Below are positions 1 to 7,876 of a DNA stretch of 43,697 nt, piece by piece. Positions within the stretch are counted from its first letter, which is position 1. Each line of letters starts with the position of its first letter. The stretch is from Tubiluchus corallicola. Taxonomy: Eukaryota > Priapulida > Priapulimorpha > Priapulimorphida > Tubiluchidae. The translations under genes were made by a program, and so were the position numbers. The stretch spans positions 231,793 to 275,489 of the forward strand of contig JAQGDQ010000270.1 in assembly GCA_030141605.1 (NCBI GenBank), in the 5' to 3' direction. A model generated the notes under the pieces. That model did no database searches and was not told the origin of the DNA. It worked only from the letters and a program-made list of their open reading frames with translations.

Positions 1-18
1 TGTCAATAGTTTTAAGTT

Positions 19-345
19 TTAATTTTTGTTTATATCGCTTACTGCACCAACAAGTTCAATCCATGAGTTCTCTAATTCGCCTAAAAAAACTTTGCCTTTT
101 TGGGTTAGTTCATAATATTTTCGTGGGGGACCCTGTGAGGACTCTTCCCACTTATAGGTTAGAAATTCAGCATTTTTTAAGCGGGTAAGAAGAGGGTATA
201 GTGTGCCTTCCACTACTATCAGTTTTGCCTCTTTCATCTCATTTATTATATCGGAGGCGTATGATGATTTTCGAGAGAGTATAAGTAGTATACAGTATTC
301 TAAGACTCCCTTTCTCATTTGTGCTTTTGTATTTTCCAAGTTCAT
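19..345 (-). CDS. PadR-family transcriptional regulator
   Basis: A 108-residue protein with the PadR winged-helix layout: an N-terminal helix-turn-helix (about residues 10-60, with the family-typical segment EGTLYPLLTRL), a wing containing GPPRKYYELT (about 72-81), and a short C-terminal helix for dimerisation. PadR proteins are ligand-responsive repressors that often control their own operon. The gene reads toward the left edge of the window, so any regulated partner (in Bacteroidota commonly a PspC or DUF2807-type envelope-stress gene) would lie outside. The ATG at 343-345 is about 30 nt below a promoter-like sequence that carries a palindrome. The family call is firm; the ligand and targets cannot be seen. 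Confidence 0.9.
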   Translation of the reverse strand: MNLENTKAQMRKGVLEYCILLILSRKSSYASDIINEMKEAKLIVVEGTLYPLLTRLKNAEFLTYKWEESSQGPPRKYYELTQKGKVFLGELENSWIELVGAVSDINKN

Positions 346-372
346 TGTTCCTTATTTTACATTGAAGTGTGC

Positions 373-409
373 ATTGCAAATATATAAAATAAACATAGTA
401 CTATGCAAT
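373..409 (-). promoter_or_regulatory. PadR promoter with palindromic operator candidate
   Basis: Reading the minus strand, TATATTTG at 377-384 matches the Bacteroidota -7 consensus TAnnTTTG, and a TTG at 406-408 lies 21 nt upstream as a -33 element. The perfect 12-bp palindrome CATAGTACTATG (394-405) occupies the spacer, and ATTGCA/TGCAAT (373-378, 404-409) forms an outer inverted repeat. A repressor bound here would block RNA polymerase, so negative autoregulation by PadR is a reasonable inference. Confidence 0.5.
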
Positions 410-521
410 ACAAAATACTAATTTTATTTTTTTTTTTAATTTATTATTGTTTTGCCGTTATTATCTATGTTTTATAAAGTAGCGTATTTTTTGCTTTTCG
501 ATATTTTTTCAATATTGTTAA

Positions 522-529
522 TATATTTG
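522..529 (+). promoter_or_regulatory. Candidate -7 element upstream of recO
   Basis: TATATTTG matches the Bacteroidota -7 consensus TAnnTTTG and lies 77 nt before the recO start codon. No TTTG at the ideal 19-21 nt spacing was found, so the assignment is tentative. Confidence 0.3.
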
Positions 530-606
530 AGATGCTTTGAAAGGCTAAACTTTCTGCAAAGGAGCGGTTTTGATATAATATTATAGACAGGGAGTAAGGT
601 AAAAGG

Positions 607-1332
607 ATGCAACATAAGACAAAGTGTATTGTGCTTCGCTCTATTAGGTATGGGGAGAGCGGTGTAATTATTACTGTTTATTCGGAGCTGCTGGGCAGGT
701 TGTCATTTATAATGTATGGGGTTAAGAGTAAGCGTGCGCGGGTGAAAAGCAGCTTTATGCAGCCTCTGTTTTTACTTGAAGTAGATGTTACTTACAGGCC
801 TTCTCGCGAGGTTCAACATGTAAAAGAGGTTAAGAATTATGCTCCTTTTACCTCTATACCATTTGATATTGCAAAGTCGACTCAGGCGATTTTTATTTCT
901 GAGGTTTTGTATAGGGTTTTACAGGAGGAGGAGTCCCGTCCGGAGCTTTTTGGTTTTCTGGAGCGATCTGTTCGTATATTGGATTTACTAAATGAGGGGG
1001 TGGCAAACTTTCATCTTGTTTTTCTTATTATGCTTTCCAGGTACCTGGGCTTTGAGCCAACTTCTAATTACGGAAGTGGCAATAGTATTTTTGATCTTAA
1101 AAGTGGATGTTTTGTGAAGGGTGAACCCGGGCATAGTCATTTTATTCCTCCGGGAGAGAGTGTTGTTTTTTCCCGCCTTATTAAGATGAGTTTTGAGTTG
1201 CTGGCCTCATTTAAAACAGATCATTATCACCGCTTGTTTCTTCTTGAGTCCATTATCGAGTATTATGGATTACATTTGGGAAATCGATTGAATATAAAAT
1301 CACTGGATGTTTTTAGGGAGGTGTTTGGGTAG
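607..1332 (+). CDS. recO: DNA repair protein RecO
   Basis: A 241-residue RecO, the recombination mediator of the RecF pathway. It binds SSB-coated single-stranded DNA and, with RecR, helps load RecA at gaps. The N-terminal OB-fold is recognisable (about residues 1-80, starting with the family-typical pattern around CIVLRSIRYGESGVIITVYS), followed by the all-helical C-terminal domain. The length is normal for Bacteroidota RecO. The zinc-binding cysteines of some RecO proteins are not evident, which is common in this phylum. An AAAAGG just before the ATG supports the start. It is monocistronic, with no same-strand protein gene close by. Confidence 0.92.
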   Translation: MQHKTKCIVLRSIRYGESGVIITVYSELLGRLSFIMYGVKSKRARVKSSFMQPLFLLEVDVTYRPSREVQHVKEVKNYAPFTSIPFDIAKSTQAIFISEVLYRVLQEEESRPELFGFLERSVRILDLLNEGVANFHLVFLIMLSRYLGFEPTSNYGSGNSIFDLKSGCFVKGEPGHSHFIPPGESVVFSRLIKMSFELLASFKTDHYHRLFLLESIIEYYGLHLGNRLNIKSLDVFREVFG

Positions 1333-1653
1333 GGAGTAGATATGGTTTTTTGAGCCTATTTTTAAAACACCTGTGGCAGCCAACCTATCTTATCAAAGCT
1401 TGAGCTCTTAGCAAGCCCCTTTTTTTATTAATATTCGCCTCCTTAATATCCCTTATTTACGCTAGTAAACTGCGGGTTTTATCGAATTTTTCCCCAGTAT
1501 AAGTCAAAATTTTCGCCTTGCAAAGGTCTCAGCTGGTAGTTTTGTGCTATACTAAGTTCAGGTAAGCGAAAAATATGGAAAATAGTTTATTGACAATGCT
1601 GTTTTTTTTACCTTTGAGGCCTGTTTAGGTGCGGTGGCAGGTGTAGTCGATAT
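1333..1653. other. Intergenic region, recO to tRNA-Arg
   Basis: No convincing ORF or RNA was seen. A weak 5-bp hairpin (GCTTG at 1398-1402 with CAAGC at 1412-1416) followed by a run of T could be a recO terminator, but the stem is short. Confidence 0.4.
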
Positions 1654-1725
1654 GGCCCCATAGTTCAAGGGATAGAATAGCAGTTTCCTAAACTGTAGAT
1701 CCAGGTTCGAGTCCTGGTGGGGCTA
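1654..1725 (+). tRNA. tRNA-Arg (anticodon CCT)
   Basis: A complete cloverleaf can be drawn. The 7-bp acceptor stem is GGCCCCA with TGGGGCT (one G-T pair), discriminator A1725. The D stem is GTTC/GAAT. The anticodon stem GCAGT/ACTGT carries the loop TTCCTAA, giving anticodon CCT. The T stem CCAGG/CCTGG carries the loop TTCGAGT. The 3' CCA is not encoded. It reads AGG arginine codons. Confidence 0.95.
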
Positions 1726-1767
1726 CAAGACAAATTAAGACATTTCGTCGCAAAAACGAGACAAAGC

Positions 1768-2493
1768 TCACAACAGTACATAATTTAAATAGATTTCCAA
1801 GTTTGGTAGTTTTTTTTCCAAGCTACTTATATCTTCTACGTATGTATTGGATAAATCAAGGGTTTTTAACCCTGCTAAAGCTTTAATAGAGCTAATATCT
1901 ACTATCTCAGGGTGATAACTATTACCACTCATTTCAAGAGACTCAATATCTGTAAATGGCGCTAAAGTGTTTTCATCGGGCAGTGGCGCTATAAGTATAA
2001 GTTCCTTTAAATTATTGATATATCCAAACATGGAGAACACCGTTTCTTGATCTAATTCATCGAGAGGTTCCATCTGTATGGCCAGAGTCCTATTTCCACC
2101 TTCCAGCTCCTTAGTGATAATACCATATGAGGAGAGAAACTTAACTGCCTGATTATGTTGAGTATCTGTGTCTTTTCTATAAAGTGGAAGTATAATAAAA
2201 ACTGATAAGAGCCAAATAATCAAAGATATTGGGCCTATACTATTTAGTATTTTTTGAACACTTGTGCGTTTTTGCTTGCGGATGATTTTTGTAGCAAGAG
2301 TTAAAACCAGAGGAGTTGCTGCGATTAACAATGCTTTCCACTATTGAAGCTTATATTTCGTGTTAAGAGTTTCATAGCCCACAATTAACACAATTACCCC
2401 GGCAAGGTATATGATAAATCGGCCGACTCTGGATAACGTGTTTTTTGACGTTTTGTCTAGTAGAGTATTTGGTGTTGCTTTGCTGTTAGTCAT
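1768..2493 (-). pseudogene. Membrane-anchored leucine-rich-repeat protein, interrupted by in-frame TAG
   Basis: Two ORFs on the minus strand share one frame and are separated only by a TAG at 2341-2343. The upstream part starts at ATG 2493 and encodes 50 residues with a hydrophobic helix (around FIIYLAGVIVLIVGY). The downstream part runs to 1768 and encodes two more hydrophobic helices (about ALLIAATPLVLTLATKI and ISLIIWLLSVFIILPLY), then about 120 residues with leucine-rich-repeat character (LKELIL, IESLEMSGN, LKTLDLSNT, LEIYL). Together they would make a protein of about 241 residues with three membrane segments and a soluble LRR domain. The downstream ORF alone has only a TTG as possible start. 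I read this as one gene with a nonsense mutation; restart at the TTG cannot be excluded. The function is unknown. Confidence 0.65.
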
Positions 2494-2640
2494 AACTAAT
2501 ATTGGAATTTATTAACTACTTATATTTTAAGTTGTAAATCCTCAACTAGAAGCGAACTGATTATTGAAGGTGTTAAGTTGCATTTTTTTATTTTCAAGGC
2601 TCGCATTGAGGATAAAGTTAACAAATAATGGCAAGGGGTC

Positions 2641-2786
2641 AATGTTTTTTTAAGTTCTTTTGTCTTGGTACAAAAGCACCAAAAGGTCGATGTTTTTTAT
2701 GCTCTTTTGTTTTGATGCAAGAGAGGTGAAAGGTCAATGTTTTTTTAAGTTCTTTTGTTTTGGTAGAAAATAGGCGAAAGGTCAAG
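2641..2786. repeat. Degenerate tandem T-rich intergenic repeat (three units)
   Basis: Three imperfect units of roughly 45-55 bp begin near 2649, 2698 and 2750. Each contains a version of AAGTTCTTTTGTTTTGGTA followed by a purine-rich half ending AAAGGTCAA. Related single units occur near 3005, 4119 and 4167. Spacing and sequence are irregular and there are no unique spacers, so this is not a CRISPR array. Confidence 0.7.
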
Positions 2787-2993
2787 CCTGTAAATTCTTT
2801 TGATGAAAAACTACGCTGTCGTCTTCGCTATCTTCTCAAAACTCGCTTTTTTTTAGAAAAAAGGCTCAGACAGTGATAAGATTTTTCGCTTCGTCTTTCG
2901 CTGTTTTTCTATCAAAAGCCTTTAAGGGCATTCCTTTTACTCGCTGTTTCGCTGTTTTCTAGTTAAGAGCTTTTAGTAGTTGCGGTTGTGTTT
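2781..2993 (+). repeat. Dispersed intergenic repeat, module A, copy 1
   Basis: This segment begins GTCAAGCCTGTAAATTCTTT and contains GACAGTGATAAGATTTTTCG and TTTCGCTG blocks. It is almost identical to 4202-4364, except for an extra stretch here around 2908-2960 in which the TCGCTGTTT block is repeated. A shorter inverted copy lies at 13381-13450. No plausible protein is encoded. Confidence 0.8.
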
Positions 2994-3080
2994 CAGGGTT
3001 TTTTTTAAGTTTTTTTGTTTTGATACAAGAGAGGCAAGTATCAAGCCTTTAGTGGTATTTCTCTGCTTCGCAGAGTTTAT

Positions 3081-3236
3081 AAGGTTCATTTGGTTTCGAC
3101 TTGACGATTTTCCTATGACAATCTGCAAGGTTTTGCGTGGAAGTTACAGTAATTCTTGCAGCTTGGGCCACTATAATCTGCTAGGCTTCAGCTTTATGTC
3201 ATTAACATTAAATAAGTTAAGTTTAATTTAATGAGC
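3081..3236 (+). repeat. Dispersed intergenic repeat, module B, copy 1
   Basis: About 156 bp starting AAGGTTCATTTGG and containing GATTTTCCTATGACAATCTG and TGCAAGGTTTTGC. It aligns over its full length with 28327-28481 and, inverted, with about 13203-13356. Short ORFs across it are not conserved between copies, so it is treated as non-coding. Confidence 0.8.
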
Positions 3237-3368
3237 GACTATTTATACGGGCTTTATTGCTGAATTTTGCCTCAACCTGAGCCGGACTATTTTGTGTTGC
3301 AGATGTCTGGTAGTTTGTATTGTGCGTTATGAAGAGTATATTTAACAGATAAATATAAAGTTTCAGCA

Positions 3369-4070
3369 ATGGCAAATAGTACGGTTATCAGTTTCTCTGG
3401 AGTTACAAAGCACTTTCCTGTGGGCAGTGGGAGATTTACGGCTCTCAGTGGTGCGACCCTGAGCTTTGAGGAGGGTGAATTTGCCGGCTTGGTAGGGCCC
3501 AGTGGCTCGGGTAAAACCACGTTATTAAACATAGCTGGGCTTCTGGATGCTCCTTCAGATGGTGAGGCGCTGTTTTTGGGGGAGGATGTTACCGGGCTGT
3601 CAGCAAAGCAGGCGGCATGGCTGCGAAGAAAGTACATCGGGTTTATATTTCAGAGCTATAATCTTCTTCCTGTTTATACCGTATATGAGAATATTGAGTT
3701 TCCGCTTCTATTGCTTAAGCTGCCATCGAGTGAGAGGAGAAAGGCTGTTCTTGATGCTGTTGAGTGGGTAGGCCTTACAGACAAGATAAACTCGAAGCCT
3801 TTGCAGCTTTCCGGAGGGGAGAGCCAGCGTGTTTCGATAGCGAGAGCGATGGTTAAAAAGCCCCGGCTGGTACTTGCTGATGAGCCTACTGCAAACCTGG
3901 ATGCAGAGAATTCGAATAAAATTCTTAAAACTATGGAGAGTCTGAATGGCGAGTTGAAAACGACTTTTTTGTTTGCTACACATGATGATAAGGTGTTGAG
4001 ATATCTTCGACGTAAAGTGTATTTGGATGACGGGAAAGTTATAAAGGATGAAAAGGTAGAACAAGGGTAG
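3369..4070 (+). CDS. ABC transporter ATP-binding protein (LolD/MacB type)
   Basis: A 233-residue ATPase with every ABC motif: Walker A GPSGSGKT (43-50), Q-loop Gln95, signature LSGGE (147-151), Walker B LVLADE (167-172), D-loop and switch His205. The sequence resembles the LolD/MacB/FtsE branch, which powers type VII (mechanotransmission) permeases for lipoprotein release, efflux or envelope work. No permease gene is adjacent: both flanks are repeat-rich intergenic DNA, so the ATPase is an orphan here and its partner must be encoded elsewhere. A normal ATG start is followed by a full-length domain. The exact substrate cannot be inferred. Confidence 0.9.
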   Translation: MANSTVISFSGVTKHFPVGSGRFTALSGATLSFEEGEFAGLVGPSGSGKTTLLNIAGLLDAPSDGEALFLGEDVTGLSAKQAAWLRRKYIGFIFQSYNLLPVYTVYENIEFPLLLLKLPSSERRKAVLDAVEWVGLTDKINSKPLQLSGGESQRVSIARAMVKKPRLVLADEPTANLDAENSNKILKTMESLNGELKTTFLFATHDDKVLRYLRRKVYLDDGKVIKDEKVEQG

Positions 4071-4110
4071 GGAAGCGGATTCCTAACTTTTGTATGACTT
4101 GGAAGTGGAT

Positions 4111-4200
4111 GGGTTTTTTAAGTTTTTTTGTTTTGGTAGAAAAGAGGCGAAAGGTCAAGGATTTTTTTAAGTTTTTTTGTCTTGATACAAAAGAACCAAA
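4111..4200. repeat. Two further units of the T-rich intergenic repeat
   Basis: Units near 4119 and 4167 carry TTTTTTAAGTTTTTTTGT and end AAAGGTCAAG or AAAAGATCAAG. They sit directly in front of the second module A copy, the same order as at 2641-2993. Confidence 0.65.
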
Positions 4201-4201
4201 A

Positions 4202-4364
4202 GATCAAGCCTGTAAATTCTTTTGATGAAAAACTACGCTGTCGGCTTCGCTATCTTCTCAAAACTCGCCTTTTTTCAAAAAAAAAGGCTCAGACAGTGAT
4301 AAGATTTTTCGCTTCGCCTTTCGCTGTTTTCTTGTTAAGAGCTTTTAGTAGTGGTGGTTGTGTT
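4202..4364 (+). repeat. Dispersed intergenic repeat, module A, copy 2
   Basis: Close to identical to 2783-2993 over about 160 bp, including ATCAAGCCTGTAAATTCTTT and the block around AGACAGTGATAAGATTTTTC, but lacking the internal duplication of copy 1. An ORF can be drawn through it (4182-4601) but is not kept in copy 1, so I do not call a gene. Confidence 0.8.
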
Positions 4365-4601
4365 TTAAGGAGCGGCTACCTATTTGTACTACCTTCCCGT
4401 TTTATCAAACCCTTTATTTGTGCTGACAAGGAGTGGTTTCTCTGTCTGTTTTTCTTCAATCTGAGCCCAAATAATATTTTCTTACTACAAAGGCCTTGTT
4501 GCCGGATTACCGGAAAGGGAATAGAGCACACTGAGAATTTTCATTTGTGCTGGGTTTTTTCAGCGTTGTTGGATGAGTTTAGGCAGGGGCAGATGGTGTA
4601 G

Positions 4602-4646
4602 AAACATAAAAATACCGGAAGAGAAACTTCCGGTATTTTTATGTTT
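4602..4646. terminator. Strong bidirectional terminator
   Basis: A perfect 20-bp inverted repeat (4602-4621 with 4627-4646), loop AGAAA, core ACCGGAAG/CTTCCGGT, with A-rich and T-rich outer halves that give U-tracts on either strand. It lies just past the 3' end of the minus-strand GLUG gene and can also stop plus-strand reading from 4070. Confidence 0.85.
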
Positions 4647-4698
4647 ACACTTTTATTTAGTCTATCAGCATTAAGGTAGATAGACTTATTACTTACTG

Positions 4699-7209
4699 CT
4701 ATCTCAGGTATGGATAATTATAATATATACCCCAAATAGTGAGAAAATTCCAATCTTTATAAGTTTGCCCACTTTGCATCTCAGCTGTGTTTTTCCCTTG
4801 TATCTGTTCATGACTGGAGTCTGAGTCGTCATAGACACTACCGAAATAACTATCTTGTCCCGTTGTATTTTTGTCCCAGAAACACCATTTTACTGTCGTT
4901 CTACTGCTTGTGCTTTTTAAGTAACCTACCATCCCTCCTGACTGGTTTACAGCAGTGCTACTAACCCTTCCGACAGCGTAGCAGTGTTGTAGCAAGAAGG
5001 ATCCAGGATAGACGACATTGGCATACACGGCGCCAATTAAGCCACCAATACTAGTTTCTCCTGTTACACTTCCAGATGCATAACAGTTCTTTATTCTAGC
5101 AGTTATGTATCCACTTCCGTTGATTTCCCCTATAAGTCCACCGGCATAATTACCTAAGCAAGCTACCTCTCCCGAGGCGTAAGATCTCTCAACGTTTATT
5201 GTCGACACAGTCTCCCCTATCAGGCCTCCAACAGCATTATGGGCTTTTACCTTTCCTGTAGAGTAACTTCCTATTACTTGGACTGATAAATCAATGGAAG
5301 CAACAGAGCTCCCTACCAGGCCACCAACTCCCGAGGCTCTATCTCCCTCTACACTCACGCCACTATTACGGCTATCTTCGATAGCTGTTCCTTTTTTACA
5401 TAATCCCACTAGGCCACCAATAGAGGATGCGGCAAAAGTTTCCGATTTTATTTCACTTTCGTTATCTTTTGCAATAATATTGCATTTGGAGATACCCCCA
5501 TTGTAACTTACCCCTACCAAACCACCAACATAGCTTTTCCCATATATTTTCCCCACTTCTACGTTCAGGTCGGTTATTTCCCCGCCACTACCCAAACATC
5601 CAAATAGTCCTACATGATCACTACTGGACAAGGAAATATTGAGATTGTATATTGTGTTTCCCTCACCATCAAACTTACCTCTAAATGTATAGCTGTCATT
5701 AGGCGTACTAGAAGAATTAGAAGCATTGTCTCCAATATATTCTCCTATTGGCGTAAAGCCTTCAGAGGGGAGGCCTGCAGGGAATGCACCGCTACCTGTA
5801 GGTTGAGGCAGGCTTATATCGTTCTTCAGGTTATAATCTTTAGATAGATCATTCCTCATCATATATAAGTCCTGCCAGCTCCTTATATTTCCTGGCTCAT
5901 GCATTACGTGTCGAATGTATTCAAAAGTCTCAGATATACTACCATTATCAAAACTGAGAAATAACTCGAACGAAATATTTTCTGATGGAATATCACTTCT
6001 CCATTTTTCAGGGATAATCTCAGAACTAGATAAATATTCTCCGTCTTGGCTGTTAACCACAATATGTCCAGCCCCTAGTTCAATATAATTATCATTTATG
6101 TCTTTTACCTTTAGGGCGTAGGCATATGTAACATTATTATTCACATTACTCACCTTAAACAAATCTTTCGTTTTTGCATAATCTCCTACCCCTATACGAT
6201 GTTTGCTCTTACTATCCTCGGAGTAGCTATTAACTGTTAAACTGGGCTTGATAGTAGTTACTTTAATGGAATAGTCAACACTTATATTCTCATCCTGGGC
6301 TGTTACCGTGTATATCCTGTTACCAGAGAAAAAACTTTTACCATTATTAGTTACTGATGCATGTTCTGACATTTCAATATTAGGCTCTCCCAGCTCGTCT
6401 ATGTTTATACCCATAAGAACATCTAAAATAATTTCATTACTATCATGGTATATTTTACCTCCAATATCACTAATTAAATCATTACCCTCCCCTGCAGGGA
6501 ATACAAATTCGGTTATTTTTGCATCCTGGCTAGGAAGACCATTATCAACCTCTACACTAAAAGTTTCTTTTTTATTTTTATCTGCAGCAGTGACTTCGTA
6601 TTCTATCTTATTATAGAAGTTCTGAGCTATATTACTTGCCGGTGATATGGATGCACCTGCTGAGTATTCTATACGAGGTATTAAACCATCTCTATTTATG
6701 CCAAAAGGAATTGTTATACTGATAATATTATCTTTATCTGGAGTAGCAGAATAATCTTTATCCAGAGTATTATTATCTATCTGTTTAAACATAAAATTCG
6801 TAATTTCAGCCTTGTCACTAGCTACTTTTACATATACCTCGTAATCTTTTGTACTTTCATCTTCAGCTGTTACTGTATACGTTACTTCCTTATTATTGTC
6901 GAAATCGCGTACATCACCAACTCCGGGATATATAGTAGCGTTTTCATTTGCAAGCACAATCTCGGTGGCTGCCAGTGATGTAAGATCGGTTCCTTTAAGC
7001 ATGAGAACCTCTATTATATTGCGTCCTTCGGAGTTGCTGATAGTTCCGGTTACCCCGGCAAGTACAAACTTATCAATCGCTGTGTTCATCCCCTCTTCTA
7101 CTACTTTTACACTATAAGTAGTACTATTATTGCCTAGTTCTACAGCACACAACCATTCGATTAACACAAAGATATCAGGTATTTTACATTTATCTTGTAT
7201 TATGTTCAT
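4699..7209 (-). CDS. GLUG-repeat surface protein, 5'-truncated
   Basis: An 836-residue ORF. Residues about 25-330 contain several beta-sandwich repeats of the kind seen in Bacteroidota surface proteins (DUF5018/cadherin-like), each ending in a phrase like TYTVTAEDESTKDYEV. Residues about 440-810 are GLUG-type repeats (VGGLVG, VGGLIG, AGGLIGE) that probably form a beta-solenoid. It ends in a conserved cap (WDKNTTGQ, then DWNFLTIWGI and YPYLR). The paralogue at 28631-31057 has a lipoprotein signal and a complete first repeat. This one lacks both: its first 24 residues look unrelated and an in-frame stop lies 11 codons upstream. I infer that the 5' end was lost, so surface export from this ORF is doubtful. 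Adhesion or a glycan role is only a guess. Confidence 0.75.
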   Translation of the reverse strand: MNIIQDKCKIPDIFVLIEWLCAVELGNNSTTYSVKVVEEGMNTAIDKFVLAGVTGTISNSEGRNIIEVLMLKGTDLTSLAATEIVLANENATIYPGVGDVRDFDNNKEVTYTVTAEDESTKDYEVYVKVASDKAEITNFMFKQIDNNTLDKDYSATPDKDNIISITIPFGINRDGLIPRIEYSAGASISPASNIAQNFYNKIEYEVTAADKNKKETFSVEVDNGLPSQDAKITEFVFPAGEGNDLISDIGGKIYHDSNEIILDVLMGINIDELGEPNIEMSEHASVTNNGKSFFSGNRIYTVTAQDENISVDYSIKVTTIKPSLTVNSYSEDSKSKHRIGVGDYAKTKDLFKVSNVNNNVTYAYALKVKDINDNYIELGAGHIVVNSQDGEYLSSSEIIPEKWRSDIPSENISFELFLSFDNGSISETFEYIRHVMHEPGNIRSWQDLYMMRNDLSKDYNLKNDISLPQPTGSGAFPAGLPSEGFTPIGEYIGDNASNSSSTPNDSYTFRGKFDGEGNTIYNLNISLSSSDHVGLFGCLGSGGEITDLNVEVGKIYGKSYVGGLVGVSYNGGISKCNIIAKDNESEIKSETFAASSIGGLVGLCKKGTAIEDSRNSGVSVEGDRASGVGGLVGSSVASIDLSVQVIGSYSTGKVKAHNAVGGLIGETVSTINVERSYASGEVACLGNYAGGLIGEINGSGYITARIKNCYASGSVTGETSIGGLIGAVYANVVYPGSFLLQHCYAVGRVSSTAVNQSGGMVGYLKSTSSRTTVKWCFWDKNTTGQDSYFGSVYDDSDSSHEQIQGKNTAEMQSGQTYKDWNFLTIWGIYYNYPYLR

Positions 7210-7315
7210 TAAAATTATATTTATTATAATAACATTACATTAAGGTATCTTCTGCTCGTTGTCAGTAGGTCCTCCCCCTCCAATCTTGCCTCCTTGCCTC
7301 TTTTAGATCCTGTTT

Positions 7316-7614
7316 TTAGTTATTATTTTGCCAATATAGAACAGGCCACTTACCAGTCTCCAGCCAGTCCCAATCATCGCCAAACTTCCAGTCAACGAAA
7401 ACTTCAGCTTTAGGATTCGGGCCTGTGTCGTAGTATTTGCCTTCAATTTTGGTAAGGTTATCTGCGGAAGAGACACCATATCCTCCCATAGATTTATTTT
7501 GTCCTGTGCTATCCTTGTCCCAGTAGCTGTTGTTGAATTCACAGTATATACTATACCCCGCCAAACCGCCGACACCTCTCAATTCTCCTGCCTGACTACT
7601 CGTAGCTTCTACAC
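7316..7614 (-). pseudogene. C-terminal fragment of a second GLUG-repeat protein
   Basis: About 99 codons that match only the end of a GLUG protein: one repeat (GVGGLAGYS), the WDKDSTGQ motif, then DWKFGDDWDW and WPVLYWQ. The open frame runs straight into the right terminus of the mobile element at 7615, which removed everything upstream. A TTG inside the element would be the only available start. It differs from the ends of the other two GLUG proteins, so it comes from a third paralogue rather than from a duplication of the neighbour. Confidence 0.75.
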
Positions 7615-7876
7615 TGTTTAACTTCAAAACTTATTGGACAAATTGATGCTTAAAGTTAAGAGATAGTTTTATAATTCAAATTCTCTTTTTTATGGTGATG
7701 ATAATTCACTGTTGACTTGTTCGAAACTCGCAGAGTTTTCAATAAATCAAAAGTGCTACACTGCGATTTTCTGATTCCTTTTTCTTTTTTCATTTAGCGT
7801 TTTTATTGGTTATAATTTAAGAAATGTCTCTCTTAATTTTTAAACCAATTTGTCCGAATTAAGCTGAAGATTTACA
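7615..7876 (-). mobile_element. 262-bp internally deleted derivative of the IS at 20545-22105
   Basis: Inverted relative to the long copy. It carries both IS termini: TGTTTAACTTCAAAAC at the left (the IS right end) and GCTGAAGATTTACA at the right (the IS left end). Read on the minus strand, its first 79 bp equal 20545-20623 and the remaining 183 bp equal 21923-22105, with two mismatches noted. The junction falls in AATAAAAACG, which occurs twice in the long copy (20614-20623 and 21913-21922). It has no coding capacity but keeps both ends, so it has MITE-like structure. No target-site duplication is seen. Confidence 0.92.

Noticed and set aside
203-421. 72-codon plus-strand ORF opposite PadR
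   Set aside because: It is the antisense shadow of the PadR gene and promoter.
1398-1416. recO terminator
   Set aside because: The stem is only 5 bp with a 9-nt loop; the T run alone is not enough in AT-rich DNA.
2341-2343. TAG read as pyrrolysine or by a suppressor tRNA
   Set aside because: Nothing in the window suggests amber recoding, and other genes end normally; a nonsense mutation is simpler.
2641-2786. Possible CRISPR array
   Set aside because: Units are degenerate, almost adjacent, lack unique spacers of constant length, and no cas gene is present.
2980-3231. 83-codon ORF in the intergenic repeat region
   Set aside because: It lies in module B and is not kept open in the other copies; composition is repeat-like.
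4182-4601. 139-codon ORF after the ABC ATPase
   Set aside because: Its first half is module A, which has no matching ORF in copy 1, and the rest shows no family resemblance.
7303-7575. 90-codon minus-strand ORF
   Set aside because: It overlaps the GLUG fragment in another frame; the GLUG frame has recognisable motifs and this one does not.
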